DNA from: Ruminococcus sp. AM36-2AA
GTDB lineage: Bacteria > Bacillota > Clostridia > Lachnospirales > Lachnospiraceae
Assembly (NCBI RefSeq): GCF_003461955.1
Contig: NZ_QTYB01000018.1
Span: 1,296-22,412 of the forward strand
Length of the DNA: 21,117 nt
Direction of reading: 5' to 3'
The notes beneath the pieces were generated by a model. That model was not told the origin of the DNA. It saw only the letters and a program-made list of their open reading frames with translations, and searched no databases. The position numbers and the translations under genes are program-made. Positions 1 through 8,388 of this stretch are shown here, piece by piece (positions within the stretch are counted from its first letter, which is position 1; every line of letters starts with the position of its first letter).

Positions 1-82
1 TTAGAAGCTTAAAAAGTAGAAAAAATAAAATTTGCAGTTGCTAACCATTCATGCGTTTGTCGTGCCAAAAATGCCTGGTATA

Positions 83-111
83 TTGACACTACAATCACAT
101 AAGGGTAAAAT
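83..111 (+). promoter_or_regulatory. Promoter of the pilus operon
   Basis: TTGACA (83-88) and TAAAAT (106-111) are separated by exactly 17 bases, a near-consensus SigA promoter. It predicts a transcript starting near 118 and a leader of about 126 nt before the tip pilin ATG. No comparable promoter is visible between the five pilus genes, which supports a single operon. Confidence 0.8.
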
Positions 112-119
112 ATTGAAAA

Positions 120-140
120 GGTGTAACCTGTTTACTCACC
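120..140 (+). other. Possible 5'-terminal stem-loop of the pilus mRNA
   Basis: GGTG (120-123) pairs with CACC (137-140), and TAA (124-126) with TTA (132-134), leaving a two-base bulge and a five-base loop. If transcription starts near 118 the hairpin would sit at the extreme 5' end of the mRNA, where such structures often protect against decay. It is short and could be chance. Confidence 0.3.
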
Positions 141-243
141 GGCTAAAAACATGAAGCTTTTTTAAGAGAAAGGAATATAAACAGAAGTAAAGTAATAAGA
201 AATACAGTACACGTTAATGCACACATAGGAAAGCGGGAAAGGT

Positions 244-3200
244 ATGAAAAAATTAAGGAATAATAAGATCAGAAAACTCCTGGCATTTATGGTGGCTTTG
301 GCGTTGATGGTATCCTGTATGCCGAGTGCATATACGATCTCCGCGAGTGAGGCGTTCGGAGATGGAACGGAGGATATATTTACAGATGGCGAAATTACAT
401 CTGAACCAGCGGCCGAAGAATCGACACCGGATGTAAGCAGCGCTGACCAGGAGGAAACGGAACAGGCGCAGCAATCGACGCTTACATATGAAAATGATTC
501 TGTTAAAGTAACAGCGGAGGCACTGGAGGACGGAGCTCTTCCGCAGAATACAGCATTGAAGGCTGACGGCGTAAACGAGAATTCATCCGTATCTTATGAT
601 ACAGTTTCTCAGAAGCTTTCAGCAGCAGCTACAGACAAGGACAGCAGCCTGAGAGGTTTTTTTGCGTATGATGTGTATTTTGCTGATGGCGACGGAAACA
701 GAGTCGAGCCGAACGGCAGAGTCAGAGTAACTTTTGAGTACAAGACACCGGCAGCACCGGAGCTTACCGATGCAGCCAGCACGAGTGTAACCGTTGAGAA
801 GCTTCATTATAACAGCAGTACCGGTGATACTGATGTTAACACCTTACAGGCCAACGAGGATCTGAAGGTTCTGAATGTCAACGAGGGCAAACAGATCCAG
901 ACACTTCAGGTTGAGACTGGCAACGCAGCTGTTTTTGCCGTTATGTGGGATTCTCCTGAGACAGCAGATGTCGAGGCGGAAGCTGTTTCCGGTAATGAGG
1001 ACGAGGTGTCTATCGCATCAGAGGAGCTTACGGACGGAATGGATATTTCGGACGAGCCTGAGCAGGATGCAGCTGAGACACCGGCAGCAGAGAATCCGGA
1101 GGTAACTCCTGATGCAGAGCCTTCTGAGGCTCCGGCGGAGAATCCGGATGCTGAACCTACCGAAGCGCCGGCAGAGGATCCGGATGTGGTGGAAGAACCG
1201 GCAGAGGATATTGAGAGCCCGGATGAGGTTACGGCAGCAGATGAGAATGGTGAGACAAGCCTGATCGAGGTTCTGGGAGACGATACGAATCTTCGTGTCA
1301 GCCCATCTATCGAGGCAGAGGTTCTGGCAACTGTAAACGCAGGAACACAGCTCACACTTCTGGATACCGTAACAGCAGAGGACGGAGCAACCTGGTACAA
1401 GGTTTCATGGGAAGGAACCGAGGCTTACATAAGAAGTGATATGGCACAGGTTGTTGATAGCAATGATGAGGCAGAAGAGCCTGAGGATGTGCAGGAAGAA
1501 GAAATTCAGCCTGAGATTACCAGATATGATTACAAGAGTGACGAGGTCAATGTCAAGGTTACTCTTACCGATCCGGCAGACCTTCCGGACAACGCAGAGC
1601 TTTCCGTAACACCGGTAGAGCTCAGCCAGGAAGCCGAAGACCAGATCACCGAAGAAGCGATCAAAGAAAAGAAAGCCATCGAGAAGATCCATTCCTACGA
1701 TATCAAATTCCTGGTGGACGGCGAAGAGGTTCAGCCGGGTGCTTCAGTGAAGGTATCTGTATCTCTGAATGATGAGAAGAAGATCAAAGATGCGGATGTA
1801 TATCACGTAGACGAGAATGATAACGTTGAAAATATGGATGGCAGCGTTGCCAAGAATGGTGATGTTGAGTTCGAGACGACGCATTTTTCTACTTATGTAA
1901 TTGTGCAGAAAGGCGGAAATGCAGTTGAAGTAACAATTCGGCATCTGAATGCGGCGGATGGTAAGGCGATTTATTCAGAGGATAAGAGAACAATCTTAGT
2001 TGGCGGAAAGATAAATGATTATACCAAGGCACAGAACTGGGAGGTTTCAAAAGTAAAAGTAAACGGTGCTGAAGTTAATAAGGACAAAAAGATTGAAGTT
2101 GCACAGAATAGTACGATAGAAGTGTATTATACACCAAAGCATAATGCTAACTTCCAGGGACCGACATCTTTCTATGATTATACAGTTAAGGCTGGTGAAA
2201 GTTACGACAGGAATACTGGAAAGCAGACATATTATTCATTTAATATGTTAGGAGATGCTGCAAAAAATGGTAATCAGAAAATAACAGCAGGTACACAGGG
2301 TCATAATTATGATTCTTATAAATATGGTTTCACAGTTGATTCTGGTTATAAAGAAGACGGAGGCAAAATTACAGCCACTGTAAATGGATATAATAAAGAT
2401 GTCAGAAGGACAGAAGGATTATTAAAAGAGGTAGAGAATGATGGAAAGGGAGCAGTAAAATTCAAGTACCCCGAGCCAGGATTTTTTGTAGATCAAGATG
2501 CAACTGTCAATATTAATAGTACTAAAACTTATTTAAGAAAAGTCATTAAGGATTACAAACTAGTTTTTGATCAGAAAGGAGATTCCTATAAACTTACAAA
2601 AGTAATTAATAAGAATGGAGAGCAGCTTGCAGCAGCAGGAAATGATTTCTTCCCATTGGACAAAGTATCCAGAAGTGAAAAGAGTGATAATAATCACAAT
2701 TACTTTTTTGGAATGAGATATGATGTAACTTTTAAAATTGGAGATTACGTAGGTCCATTAAATTATACCTTTACAGGTGATGATGATTTATGGGTTGTTT
2801 TGGATGGAAAGCAAATTGTAATCGATTTAGGTGGAATTCATGATGCAGCTACAAAGACAGTAGATCTATGGGATTATGTTAAAGGTGAGGATGGAGAAAT
2901 AATAGATAAAGAAAAAGAGCATACTCTGACTATTCTGTATATGGAACGAGGTGCGTATTTATCAAACTGCCAGATGGACTTTACCCTTCCTTCCGCGCGA
3001 ATTTCTGAAGTTACGAATGTACCTACAACAGATCTTGTATTAAAAAAAGTAAATAAAAAACAGGAAGCGTTAAGTGGTGCTCGATTTACTCTTGTAAATT
3101 CAGAAACCAATGAATCACAGATTGCTACATCCGTAGATGAAACAGGACTTGTTAATTTTACAAGATTAAGACCTGGAACATATACATTAACAGAGGATAT

Positions 3201-5943
3201 TGCACCTGAGGGCTATGAAGCATCAAATGAATCTTGGATTGTAAAGGTTACGTTATCTGAGGATAATAAAGCAGTGGCAACTCTTTATAAAGCAGATGGC
3301 AAGACAAAGATAGAAAAAAATACAGATTCGTTGTATCATATTATGAATTACACACAGGAGGAGATTATTAAAGCCAGTATGGATTACAGTAAGACTGCAA
3401 CTGTAAACGACTGGGATAAGAGAACTTATGACATCAATATTACGGCAGCATCTACAAGTACAAGTACAATAACCACTACTGAAAAAGCAGTAGCGGATAT
3501 TATGCTGGTATTGGATGTATCTGGTTCTATGGATGAAACAACTGTTTCATATAGTTATGTTGCAGAAAATACAACTGATGGTAGAGCTGGATTAAATACA
3601 GGCACACTTTACTATGTGAAAAAAGATGAATCCTATGTGAAATTGCAATATTATAATAACTACTACGGGAGAACGGGTTGGTATATTGGTGATGATCGGT
3701 GGTCGCAAACTAAAGCAGATGATTCAACTTATAATGGATGCAAAATATATCTGAAAAAAACAGAAAAGAAACTTACAGCATTACAAAATGCGGTAAAACA
3801 GTTTATAACAGATACAGCGAATAAATCACCAGATAGTAAAATTGGTATTACAGCATTTAGTAGTGCTGGATATGGTAGCCATGGAAAAACTGAAGATTTA
3901 CAGAAAGCGGGAGATAATAAAGAAAACCTGACAAGGTTTGTAGATTCTTTAGTAGCAAATGGAGGAACAGATCCATATGTAGGTCTTAAAAATGCAAAAA
4001 GTAAATTGGATGCAGCTACAATGAGCGGGGATACAAAACCTAAGTATGTATTATTGTTTACTGATGGTGAACCAACAGGATCTGGTAATAGTTGGGACAC
4101 TACTGCGCAGCAGAATGCAGAAAACATTACAAATGGTACTGAAAGTATAAAAGGTATAAAGCAAGAAGGATATACTGTATATACAATTGGGTTTGGACTT
4201 CGAGATAAAGCAAAGGCATTTCTTGAAGGTGGAACATATGGCAGGACTACTTATCCAGGAATTGCATCTAAAAACTGTGCATTTAATGCTGAAAATGCAA
4301 CGCAGCTGGGAGACATATTCAAAGATATTCAGGATACGATTACTCAGGACATTTCCATTACAGGAGCAACAATCACAGATATTATTGAGCCGAGCTTTGA
4401 ACTTCTGAAAGATGATGGAACGTTATATACACAGGATGACTTGAATGATGGTGTTAAAGTAAATGATGGTACAGTATCTCTGGTCAACGGAAATTATCAG
4501 ATCCAGTGGACAGATCAGACAATACCAAACAAGAAAAATGGCGAATGGAACAAAACAATTAAAGTAAAAGCCAAAGACAATTTCGTTGGTGGAAACAATG
4601 TCACAACCAACATATCTCCGGGATCCAAGATTTCTACAGGATATGGCGATGTTGAGTTGCCACAGCCGACAGTTAATGTTAAAGTTAACTTAGTAGTCAA
4701 GGACAAAGACGTTTGGATTTACAAAGGTGATACAGTACCGACAGATGAGACAATTCTGAATCAGTTGTTTAATGAGTCAGAAACATCTTATTCAAAAGGT
4801 ACAATAAGTGCCGCCGATGCGAAAGATCATATTACTCTGCAGTGGAAAGATGGAACTCAAACCAATATCAGTAAAGAGAATATGGCAACAACACCGGATG
4901 ATGATACAGAGTATTATCTGGAAGTAACTTATGATCCAAAGACGACATCAACGGATGAGAGTAAAACGAACACCACCACAAGTGATGGGGAACAGCATGT
5001 CGTAGGAGCTGCTGAGAAGGCTTATAATCCAGATAATAGCAACAATCCATATGGTATTTATAAGATTCATGTCATCAAAGGTCAGATTCAGATCACAAAG
5101 AATGTAACGGAAACATCTGACACAGATAGAACATTTACATTTAATGTGAATGCGAAGAATGGTCAGAATGTTTCAGACAGCCAGGTAAGTGTAACAGTTA
5201 AGGCTAATGAAACAAGCGGAACAGTTACGCTGTCGGATCTTTCAAGAGGAGAGTATACGGTAACAGAAGACAATGCAGATGGATATTTCATTCAGGCATT
5301 CGATATTGTTACAGGTGATGGCCAGACAGATTGTGAAAACGTTAAATCAGATGCAGATAAATCACTTAAGTTTACACTTGGTAATGATGTAAAAAAAGCA
5401 AATGTTATTACAACAGATTACACGTATACATCTGGTGGTGTAAAAGGTGTTGCATCTTACACAAACGAAGCAGTAATCAGTCTGGATCTGAAGAAAACAG
5501 ATACAGATAATCATTCTTTAACAGGTGCTAAATTCAAATTAGAGATGAAAGATGGTGACATCTGGAAATCTCTTGAGAATGACATGGAAGTAAAGAATGG
5601 TACTTCAGAGATTGAACTGAATAATCTGAAGTCAGGTATCTACAAGCTGACAGAAACAACTGCTCCAAAAGGATATTCATTATTAGGCAGCAGTATCTGC
5701 TTCAAAGTTGCAACAGGAAGTGTAACACTTGTTGACGAAAATGGCGATCCGGCACAGAAAAGTAATATGTGGTCACTGGAGAATAAAGTTTTAACAATCA
5801 AAAATGCTAAACTTTATTCCTTGCCAGAATCCGGTGGTCCGGGAACTTATGGATTTACGATCAGTGGTGTAGCGATTCTTGCAACTGCACTCCTGTTGTT
5901 TATAAATAATAAACGAAGGGAGGAAGAAGCAAAGAGATCGTAA
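244..5943 (+). CDS. Giant LPXTG pilus tip adhesin with vWA, fibro-slime, SH3 and SpaA domains
   Basis: Probable tip protein of a sortase-built pilus, anchored covalently at the cell surface. Residues 1-35 form a signal peptide. Then come domain A1 (about 80-237), an acidic Glu/Pro/Ala linker, a bacterial SH3 domain (about 345-403), a second A-type domain (about 427-558), a MucBP-like segment (about 561-640), a fibro-slime/PA14-like core (about 800-918, with TGDDDLWVVLDG) and a SpaA/Cna-B domain (about 927-1020, E-box YTLTEDIAPEGY). The vWA domain (about 1080-1370) has a complete MIDAS: DVSGS 1091-1095, T1242, D1274. An isopeptide-type domain and two Cna-B/SpaA domains follow, then LPESG (1860-1864), a membrane helix and a basic tail. 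A vWA-bearing tip pilin encoded ahead of the shaft pilin resembles pneumococcal RrgA in role; ligand unknown. The ATG at 244 is preceded by a purine-rich site (235-242). The 5' quarter is far more G+C-rich than the middle. Confidence 0.9.
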   Translation: MKKLRNNKIRKLLAFMVALALMVSCMPSAYTISASEAFGDGTEDIFTDGEITSEPAAEESTPDVSSADQEETEQAQQSTLTYENDSVKVTAEALEDGALPQNTALKADGVNENSSVSYDTVSQKLSAAATDKDSSLRGFFAYDVYFADGDGNRVEPNGRVRVTFEYKTPAAPELTDAASTSVTVEKLHYNSSTGDTDVNTLQANEDLKVLNVNEGKQIQTLQVETGNAAVFAVMWDSPETADVEAEAVSGNEDEVSIASEELTDGMDISDEPEQDAAETPAAENPEVTPDAEPSEAPAENPDAEPTEAPAEDPDVVEEPAEDIESPDEVTAADENGETSLIEVLGDDTNLRVSPSIEAEVLATVNAGTQLTLLDTVTAEDGATWYKVSWEGTEAYIRSDMAQVVDSNDEAEEPEDVQEEEIQPEITRYDYKSDEVNVKVTLTDPADLPDNAELSVTPVELSQEAEDQITEEAIKEKKAIEKIHSYDIKFLVDGEEVQPGASVKVSVSLNDEKKIKDADVYHVDENDNVENMDGSVAKNGDVEFETTHFSTYVIVQKGGNAVEVTIRHLNAADGKAIYSEDKRTILVGGKINDYTKAQNWEVSKVKVNGAEVNKDKKIEVAQNSTIEVYYTPKHNANFQGPTSFYDYTVKAGESYDRNTGKQTYYSFNMLGDAAKNGNQKITAGTQGHNYDSYKYGFTVDSGYKEDGGKITATVNGYNKDVRRTEGLLKEVENDGKGAVKFKYPEPGFFVDQDATVNINSTKTYLRKVIKDYKLVFDQKGDSYKLTKVINKNGEQLAAAGNDFFPLDKVSRSEKSDNNHNYFFGMRYDVTFKIGDYVGPLNYTFTGDDDLWVVLDGKQIVIDLGGIHDAATKTVDLWDYVKGEDGEIIDKEKEHTLTILYMERGAYLSNCQMDFTLPSARISEVTNVPTTDLVLKKVNKKQEALSGARFTLVNSETNESQIATSVDETGLVNFTRLRPGTYTLTEDIAPEGYEASNESWIVKVTLSEDNKAVATLYKADGKTKIEKNTDSLYHIMNYTQEEIIKASMDYSKTATVNDWDKRTYDINITAASTSTSTITTTEKAVADIMLVLDVSGSMDETTVSYSYVAENTTDGRAGLNTGTLYYVKKDESYVKLQYYNNYYGRTGWYIGDDRWSQTKADDSTYNGCKIYLKKTEKKLTALQNAVKQFITDTANKSPDSKIGITAFSSAGYGSHGKTEDLQKAGDNKENLTRFVDSLVANGGTDPYVGLKNAKSKLDAATMSGDTKPKYVLLFTDGEPTGSGNSWDTTAQQNAENITNGTESIKGIKQEGYTVYTIGFGLRDKAKAFLEGGTYGRTTYPGIASKNCAFNAENATQLGDIFKDIQDTITQDISITGATITDIIEPSFELLKDDGTLYTQDDLNDGVKVNDGTVSLVNGNYQIQWTDQTIPNKKNGEWNKTIKVKAKDNFVGGNNVTTNISPGSKISTGYGDVELPQPTVNVKVNLVVKDKDVWIYKGDTVPTDETILNQLFNESETSYSKGTISAADAKDHITLQWKDGTQTNISKENMATTPDDDTEYYLEVTYDPKTTSTDESKTNTTTSDGEQHVVGAAEKAYNPDNSNNPYGIYKIHVIKGQIQITKNVTETSDTDRTFTFNVNAKNGQNVSDSQVSVTVKANETSGTVTLSDLSRGEYTVTEDNADGYFIQAFDIVTGDGQTDCENVKSDADKSLKFTLGNDVKKANVITTDYTYTSGGVKGVASYTNEAVISLDLKKTDTDNHSLTGAKFKLEMKDGDIWKSLENDMEVKNGTSEIELNNLKSGIYKLTETTAPKGYSLLGSSICFKVATGSVTLVDENGDPAQKSNMWSLENKVLTIKNAKLYSLPESGGPGTYGFTISGVAILATALLLFINNKRREEEAKRS

Positions 5944-5996
5944 CACATTAATTGTAAATGGCCGATGAAGGGCGAAAAAGAAAAATGCAGAGAAAG

Positions 5997-6003
5997 AAAG
6001 GAG
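5997..6003 (+). promoter_or_regulatory. Ribosome binding site fixing the major pilin start
   Basis: AAAGGAG lies 8 bases before ATG 6012. It supports starting the shaft pilin at 6012, where the signal peptide begins, rather than at the in-frame ATG at 5958, which would add 18 mostly charged residues before the signal peptide. Confidence 0.8.
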
Positions 6004-6011
6004 CAAACCTT

Positions 6012-7391
6012 ATGAAAAATTTATTTAAAAAGATTGGTGCATTATTAGTGGCAGCGATTATGGTGCTGGCAATGGCATCTACCGCGTTCGCGGATGGACC
6101 TACTGCAACAATTACAGTGAATAATGCTGGCAAGGCAACTTTAACTTATGCACAGGTTATTAAAGCAGATCAGACAACGAGAACAGGTTGGACTTTTGTA
6201 AATGATGATGTGAAAGATGCATATATTAAGGCATATGAAGTGGCTGATAATGATGCACAGGCAGCAATTGAGGCATTAATTGCAAATACGGATGCTGAGA
6301 AATTAGGAAAAGCTCAGGCATTAGCAGCAGGAAAAGTTTCTTTTGTAAAGATGAGTAATCCACAGACAGTCCATGAAGCAGGTGTGTACTTAGTAAAGGC
6401 AACAGAAGAAGGATATACCTATAATATTATGTCTGCATATGTTGGATTTGGTGAAGCTCCGAATTTAGCAAATACAACTGTATACGCAAAGAAAACACCT
6501 ATGCAGGTAAACAAGCAAGTTCTTGATACTGACAATGTAACAAAAACAGGAGATGTCCTTACTTACACAGTAAGCACAAATGTACCATACATCAATCCTA
6601 CAGATAAAGATAAATCTTTCTGGGCATATGATAAACTGACAGGTGCTGAATATGTAAATACAGAACAGGCAACAATCACATTAAATGGAGAGGATGTAAC
6701 AGAGTCTTATCCAATTAGCTTTGATAGCGTAAATAATAAATTCAGCGTTGATTTAAGTGCCATGATTAATGATGCAAACAGCCATGCTGGAGAACAGGTA
6801 GTAATTACTTATCAGGTAAAAGTTACATCAGAAAATGACACCATCACCAATACAGCAACAGCCGGACATGAAGATGGTAATGAGTATGGAAACAAAGAAA
6901 GTAAAATTTATGAAGGTAACATCACATTAACAAAATATGGTGAGAACAATGTTACACTTGCAAACGCAGGATTTGAAGTAAGAAAAGATGGTGCAGCAGA
7001 TGCATTAACATTTGTAAAACTTTCTGATGGCGTATATAAATATGTTCCAGCTGATACGGAAGGTGCTGTGACAGAAGTTGTAACAGATGCAAATGGTAAG
7101 GTTAAAGTACAGGGACTTGATGTTGGAACATATAAATTTAAAGAGGTTACAGCACCACAGGGATATTCTGTAAATACAAATGACGTTAGTGCAACACTGG
7201 AAGTTGAGAACGATAATGGAATTGCAAGTGGCGTTCTTACACAGACAACTAGTATGAATGATACCAAGCTTGGATCTCTTCCAACCACAGGTGGAATGGG
7301 AACATACCTCTTCACTATCATCGGTGTTGTAGTTATGGCTGGTGCTGCTGGCGCATTCTTCATGAGCCGCAGAAAAGGATCTGAGGAGTAA
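6012..7391 (+). CDS. Major (shaft) pilin, isopeptide-forming LPTTG fimbrial protein
   Basis: 459 aa. A classic signal peptide (about 1-27, ending TAFA) precedes an N-terminal pilin domain whose end carries VYAKK (K160/K161). This is the likely equivalent of the pilin-motif lysine that receives the C-terminus of the next subunit. A fimbrial isopeptide (D2-type) domain follows (about 163-300), then a SpaA/Cna-B domain with E-box YKFKEVTAPQGYS. The C-terminus has LPTTG (423-427), a hydrophobic helix and an RRK tail. Size, domain order and position directly before class C sortases fit the polymerising backbone subunit. The pilin motif has Ala where YPK is usual, so the acceptor lysine is inferred. 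Start chosen by AAAGGAG at 5997-6003. Confidence 0.9.
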   Translation: MKNLFKKIGALLVAAIMVLAMASTAFADGPTATITVNNAGKATLTYAQVIKADQTTRTGWTFVNDDVKDAYIKAYEVADNDAQAAIEALIANTDAEKLGKAQALAAGKVSFVKMSNPQTVHEAGVYLVKATEEGYTYNIMSAYVGFGEAPNLANTTVYAKKTPMQVNKQVLDTDNVTKTGDVLTYTVSTNVPYINPTDKDKSFWAYDKLTGAEYVNTEQATITLNGEDVTESYPISFDSVNNKFSVDLSAMINDANSHAGEQVVITYQVKVTSENDTITNTATAGHEDGNEYGNKESKIYEGNITLTKYGENNVTLANAGFEVRKDGAADALTFVKLSDGVYKYVPADTEGAVTEVVTDANGKVKVQGLDVGTYKFKEVTAPQGYSVNTNDVSATLEVENDNGIASGVLTQTTSMNDTKLGSLPTTGGMGTYLFTIIGVVVMAGAAGAFFMSRRKGSEE

Positions 7392-7473
7392 TCCAGACAG
7401 ATTATTTGGTCAGATTTTTCTAAATATTTATAAACAACAGAACCAAAGTAATCATTAAGTAAATCAGTTACCG

Positions 7474-7495
7474 CCCGGCCTCTTCGGAGGCCGGG
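7474..7495 (+). other. 9-bp GC-rich stem with UUCG tetraloop between pilin and sortase genes
   Basis: Positions 7474-7482 and 7487-7495 are perfect reverse complements, closed by a C(UUCG)G tetraloop (7483-7486), an exceptionally stable RNA hairpin. No T-run follows, so it is not a standard intrinsic terminator. It lies 83 bases after the major pilin stop and 29 bases before the preferred sortase start, where it could act as a 3'-end stabiliser for pilin mRNA or as a partial attenuator of sortase expression. Confidence 0.8.
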
Positions 7496-7513
7496 ACTGG
7501 TAATACAACAGTA

Positions 7514-7518
7514 TGGAG
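7514..7518 (+). promoter_or_regulatory. Ribosome binding site favouring the second ATG of the first sortase
   Basis: TGGAG, overlapping the upstream ATG at 7513, sits 6 bases before ATG 7525. The 7513 ATG has only a weak site before it. The start at 7525 also gives a basic N-terminus directly before the membrane helix. Confidence 0.6.
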
Positions 7519-7524
7519 AAACCT

Positions 7525-8385
7525 ATGAGAAAGAATAAAAAGAAAAATTATATTGGACTTGGGTTGCTGTTTCTGATAGGATTGTCCATACTGCTGTATC
7601 CAATGATCAGCGATGCCTGGAATAAGCACAGGGATAATCTTCTGATCAGTAAATATAGCAGCAGTGTTTCTTCGAATAATAATTCGGAGGAACTTGACAG
7701 CATGTGGAAGGCAGCAGAGGAATATAACGAGCAGATCAAACAGGAAAGCGTGCCGGATGCTTTTTCTGTGAGGGATGGAGAGACAGACAGTACATATGAG
7801 TCACTTCTGAATCTGAATGGTGATGGTATGATGGGATATGTGGAGATTCCTGTGATCGATGTAAAGATCCCGATCTATCATTACACAACAGATGAAACAC
7901 TGGAGAAGGGCGCGGGACATTTGTTCGGCAGCAGTCTTCCAGTTGGCGGTGAAAGTACACATGCGATTCTTTCCGCACACAGGGGACTTCCCAGTGCAAA
8001 GCTGTTTACAGATCTGAATCTTGTTGAAAAGGGAGATGTTTTTTACCTGCATATTCTGGATAAAACACTTGCCTATGAAGTAGATCAGGTTCAGACAGTT
8101 CTTCCGGAACAGACGGAATCGCTGGCAATCACAGAGGGTAAGGATTATGTGACACTTGTTACGTGTACACCATATGCGGTAAACACGCACAGAATCCTTG
8201 TAAGAGGACACAGAACAACTGTAAAAGCTGCGAAAGAAGCGCAGAAGACAGAGAAGAAAGCTACCGGAGTTTCCAATCCGACACTTCCGATGCTGATCCT
8301 TTGTGTTGTGATCGGTTTTGCGATCGCAGGTGTGCTGGTAGCAGTTGTCAATTTTGTTCAGAACAAAAAACGACGCAGGAAATAA
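7525..8385 (+). CDS. Class C sortase (pilin polymerase), first copy
   Basis: 286 aa from the preferred start; an alternative ATG four codons upstream (7513) would give 290. Class C sortases cleave pilin sorting signals between Thr and Gly and join the acyl-enzyme to a lysine of the next pilin, outside the membrane. Both an N-terminal helix (about 8-25) and a C-terminal helix (about 253-275) are present, as expected for class C. Catalytic residues are H152 in SAHRG, C214 in TLVTCTPY and R223 in NTHR. The regulatory lid region reads PDAF (D78-F80) rather than the usual DPF/DPW. It ends three bases before the second sortase and is clearly its paralogue, sharing the LYPxISDxWN membrane-exit motif and the active-site blocks. 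Confidence 0.92.
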   Translation: MRKNKKKNYIGLGLLFLIGLSILLYPMISDAWNKHRDNLLISKYSSSVSSNNNSEELDSMWKAAEEYNEQIKQESVPDAFSVRDGETDSTYESLLNLNGDGMMGYVEIPVIDVKIPIYHYTTDETLEKGAGHLFGSSLPVGGESTHAILSAHRGLPSAKLFTDLNLVEKGDVFYLHILDKTLAYEVDQVQTVLPEQTESLAITEGKDYVTLVTCTPYAVNTHRILVRGHRTTVKAAKEAQKTEKKATGVSNPTLPMLILCVVIGFAIAGVLVAVVNFVQNKKRRRK

Positions 8386-8388
8386 TTT

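Noticed and set aside
8..166. Possible invertible promoter: CTTAAAAAG (8-16) and CTTTTTTAAG (157-166) flank the pilus promoter
   Set aside because: The match is short, A/T-rich and off by one base, and no recombinase gene is visible. Read evidence for inversion would be needed.
5958..6011. Upstream ATG giving an 18-residue extension of the major pilin
   Set aside because: The extension is highly charged and would bury the signal peptide; AAAGGAG is placed for ATG 6012.
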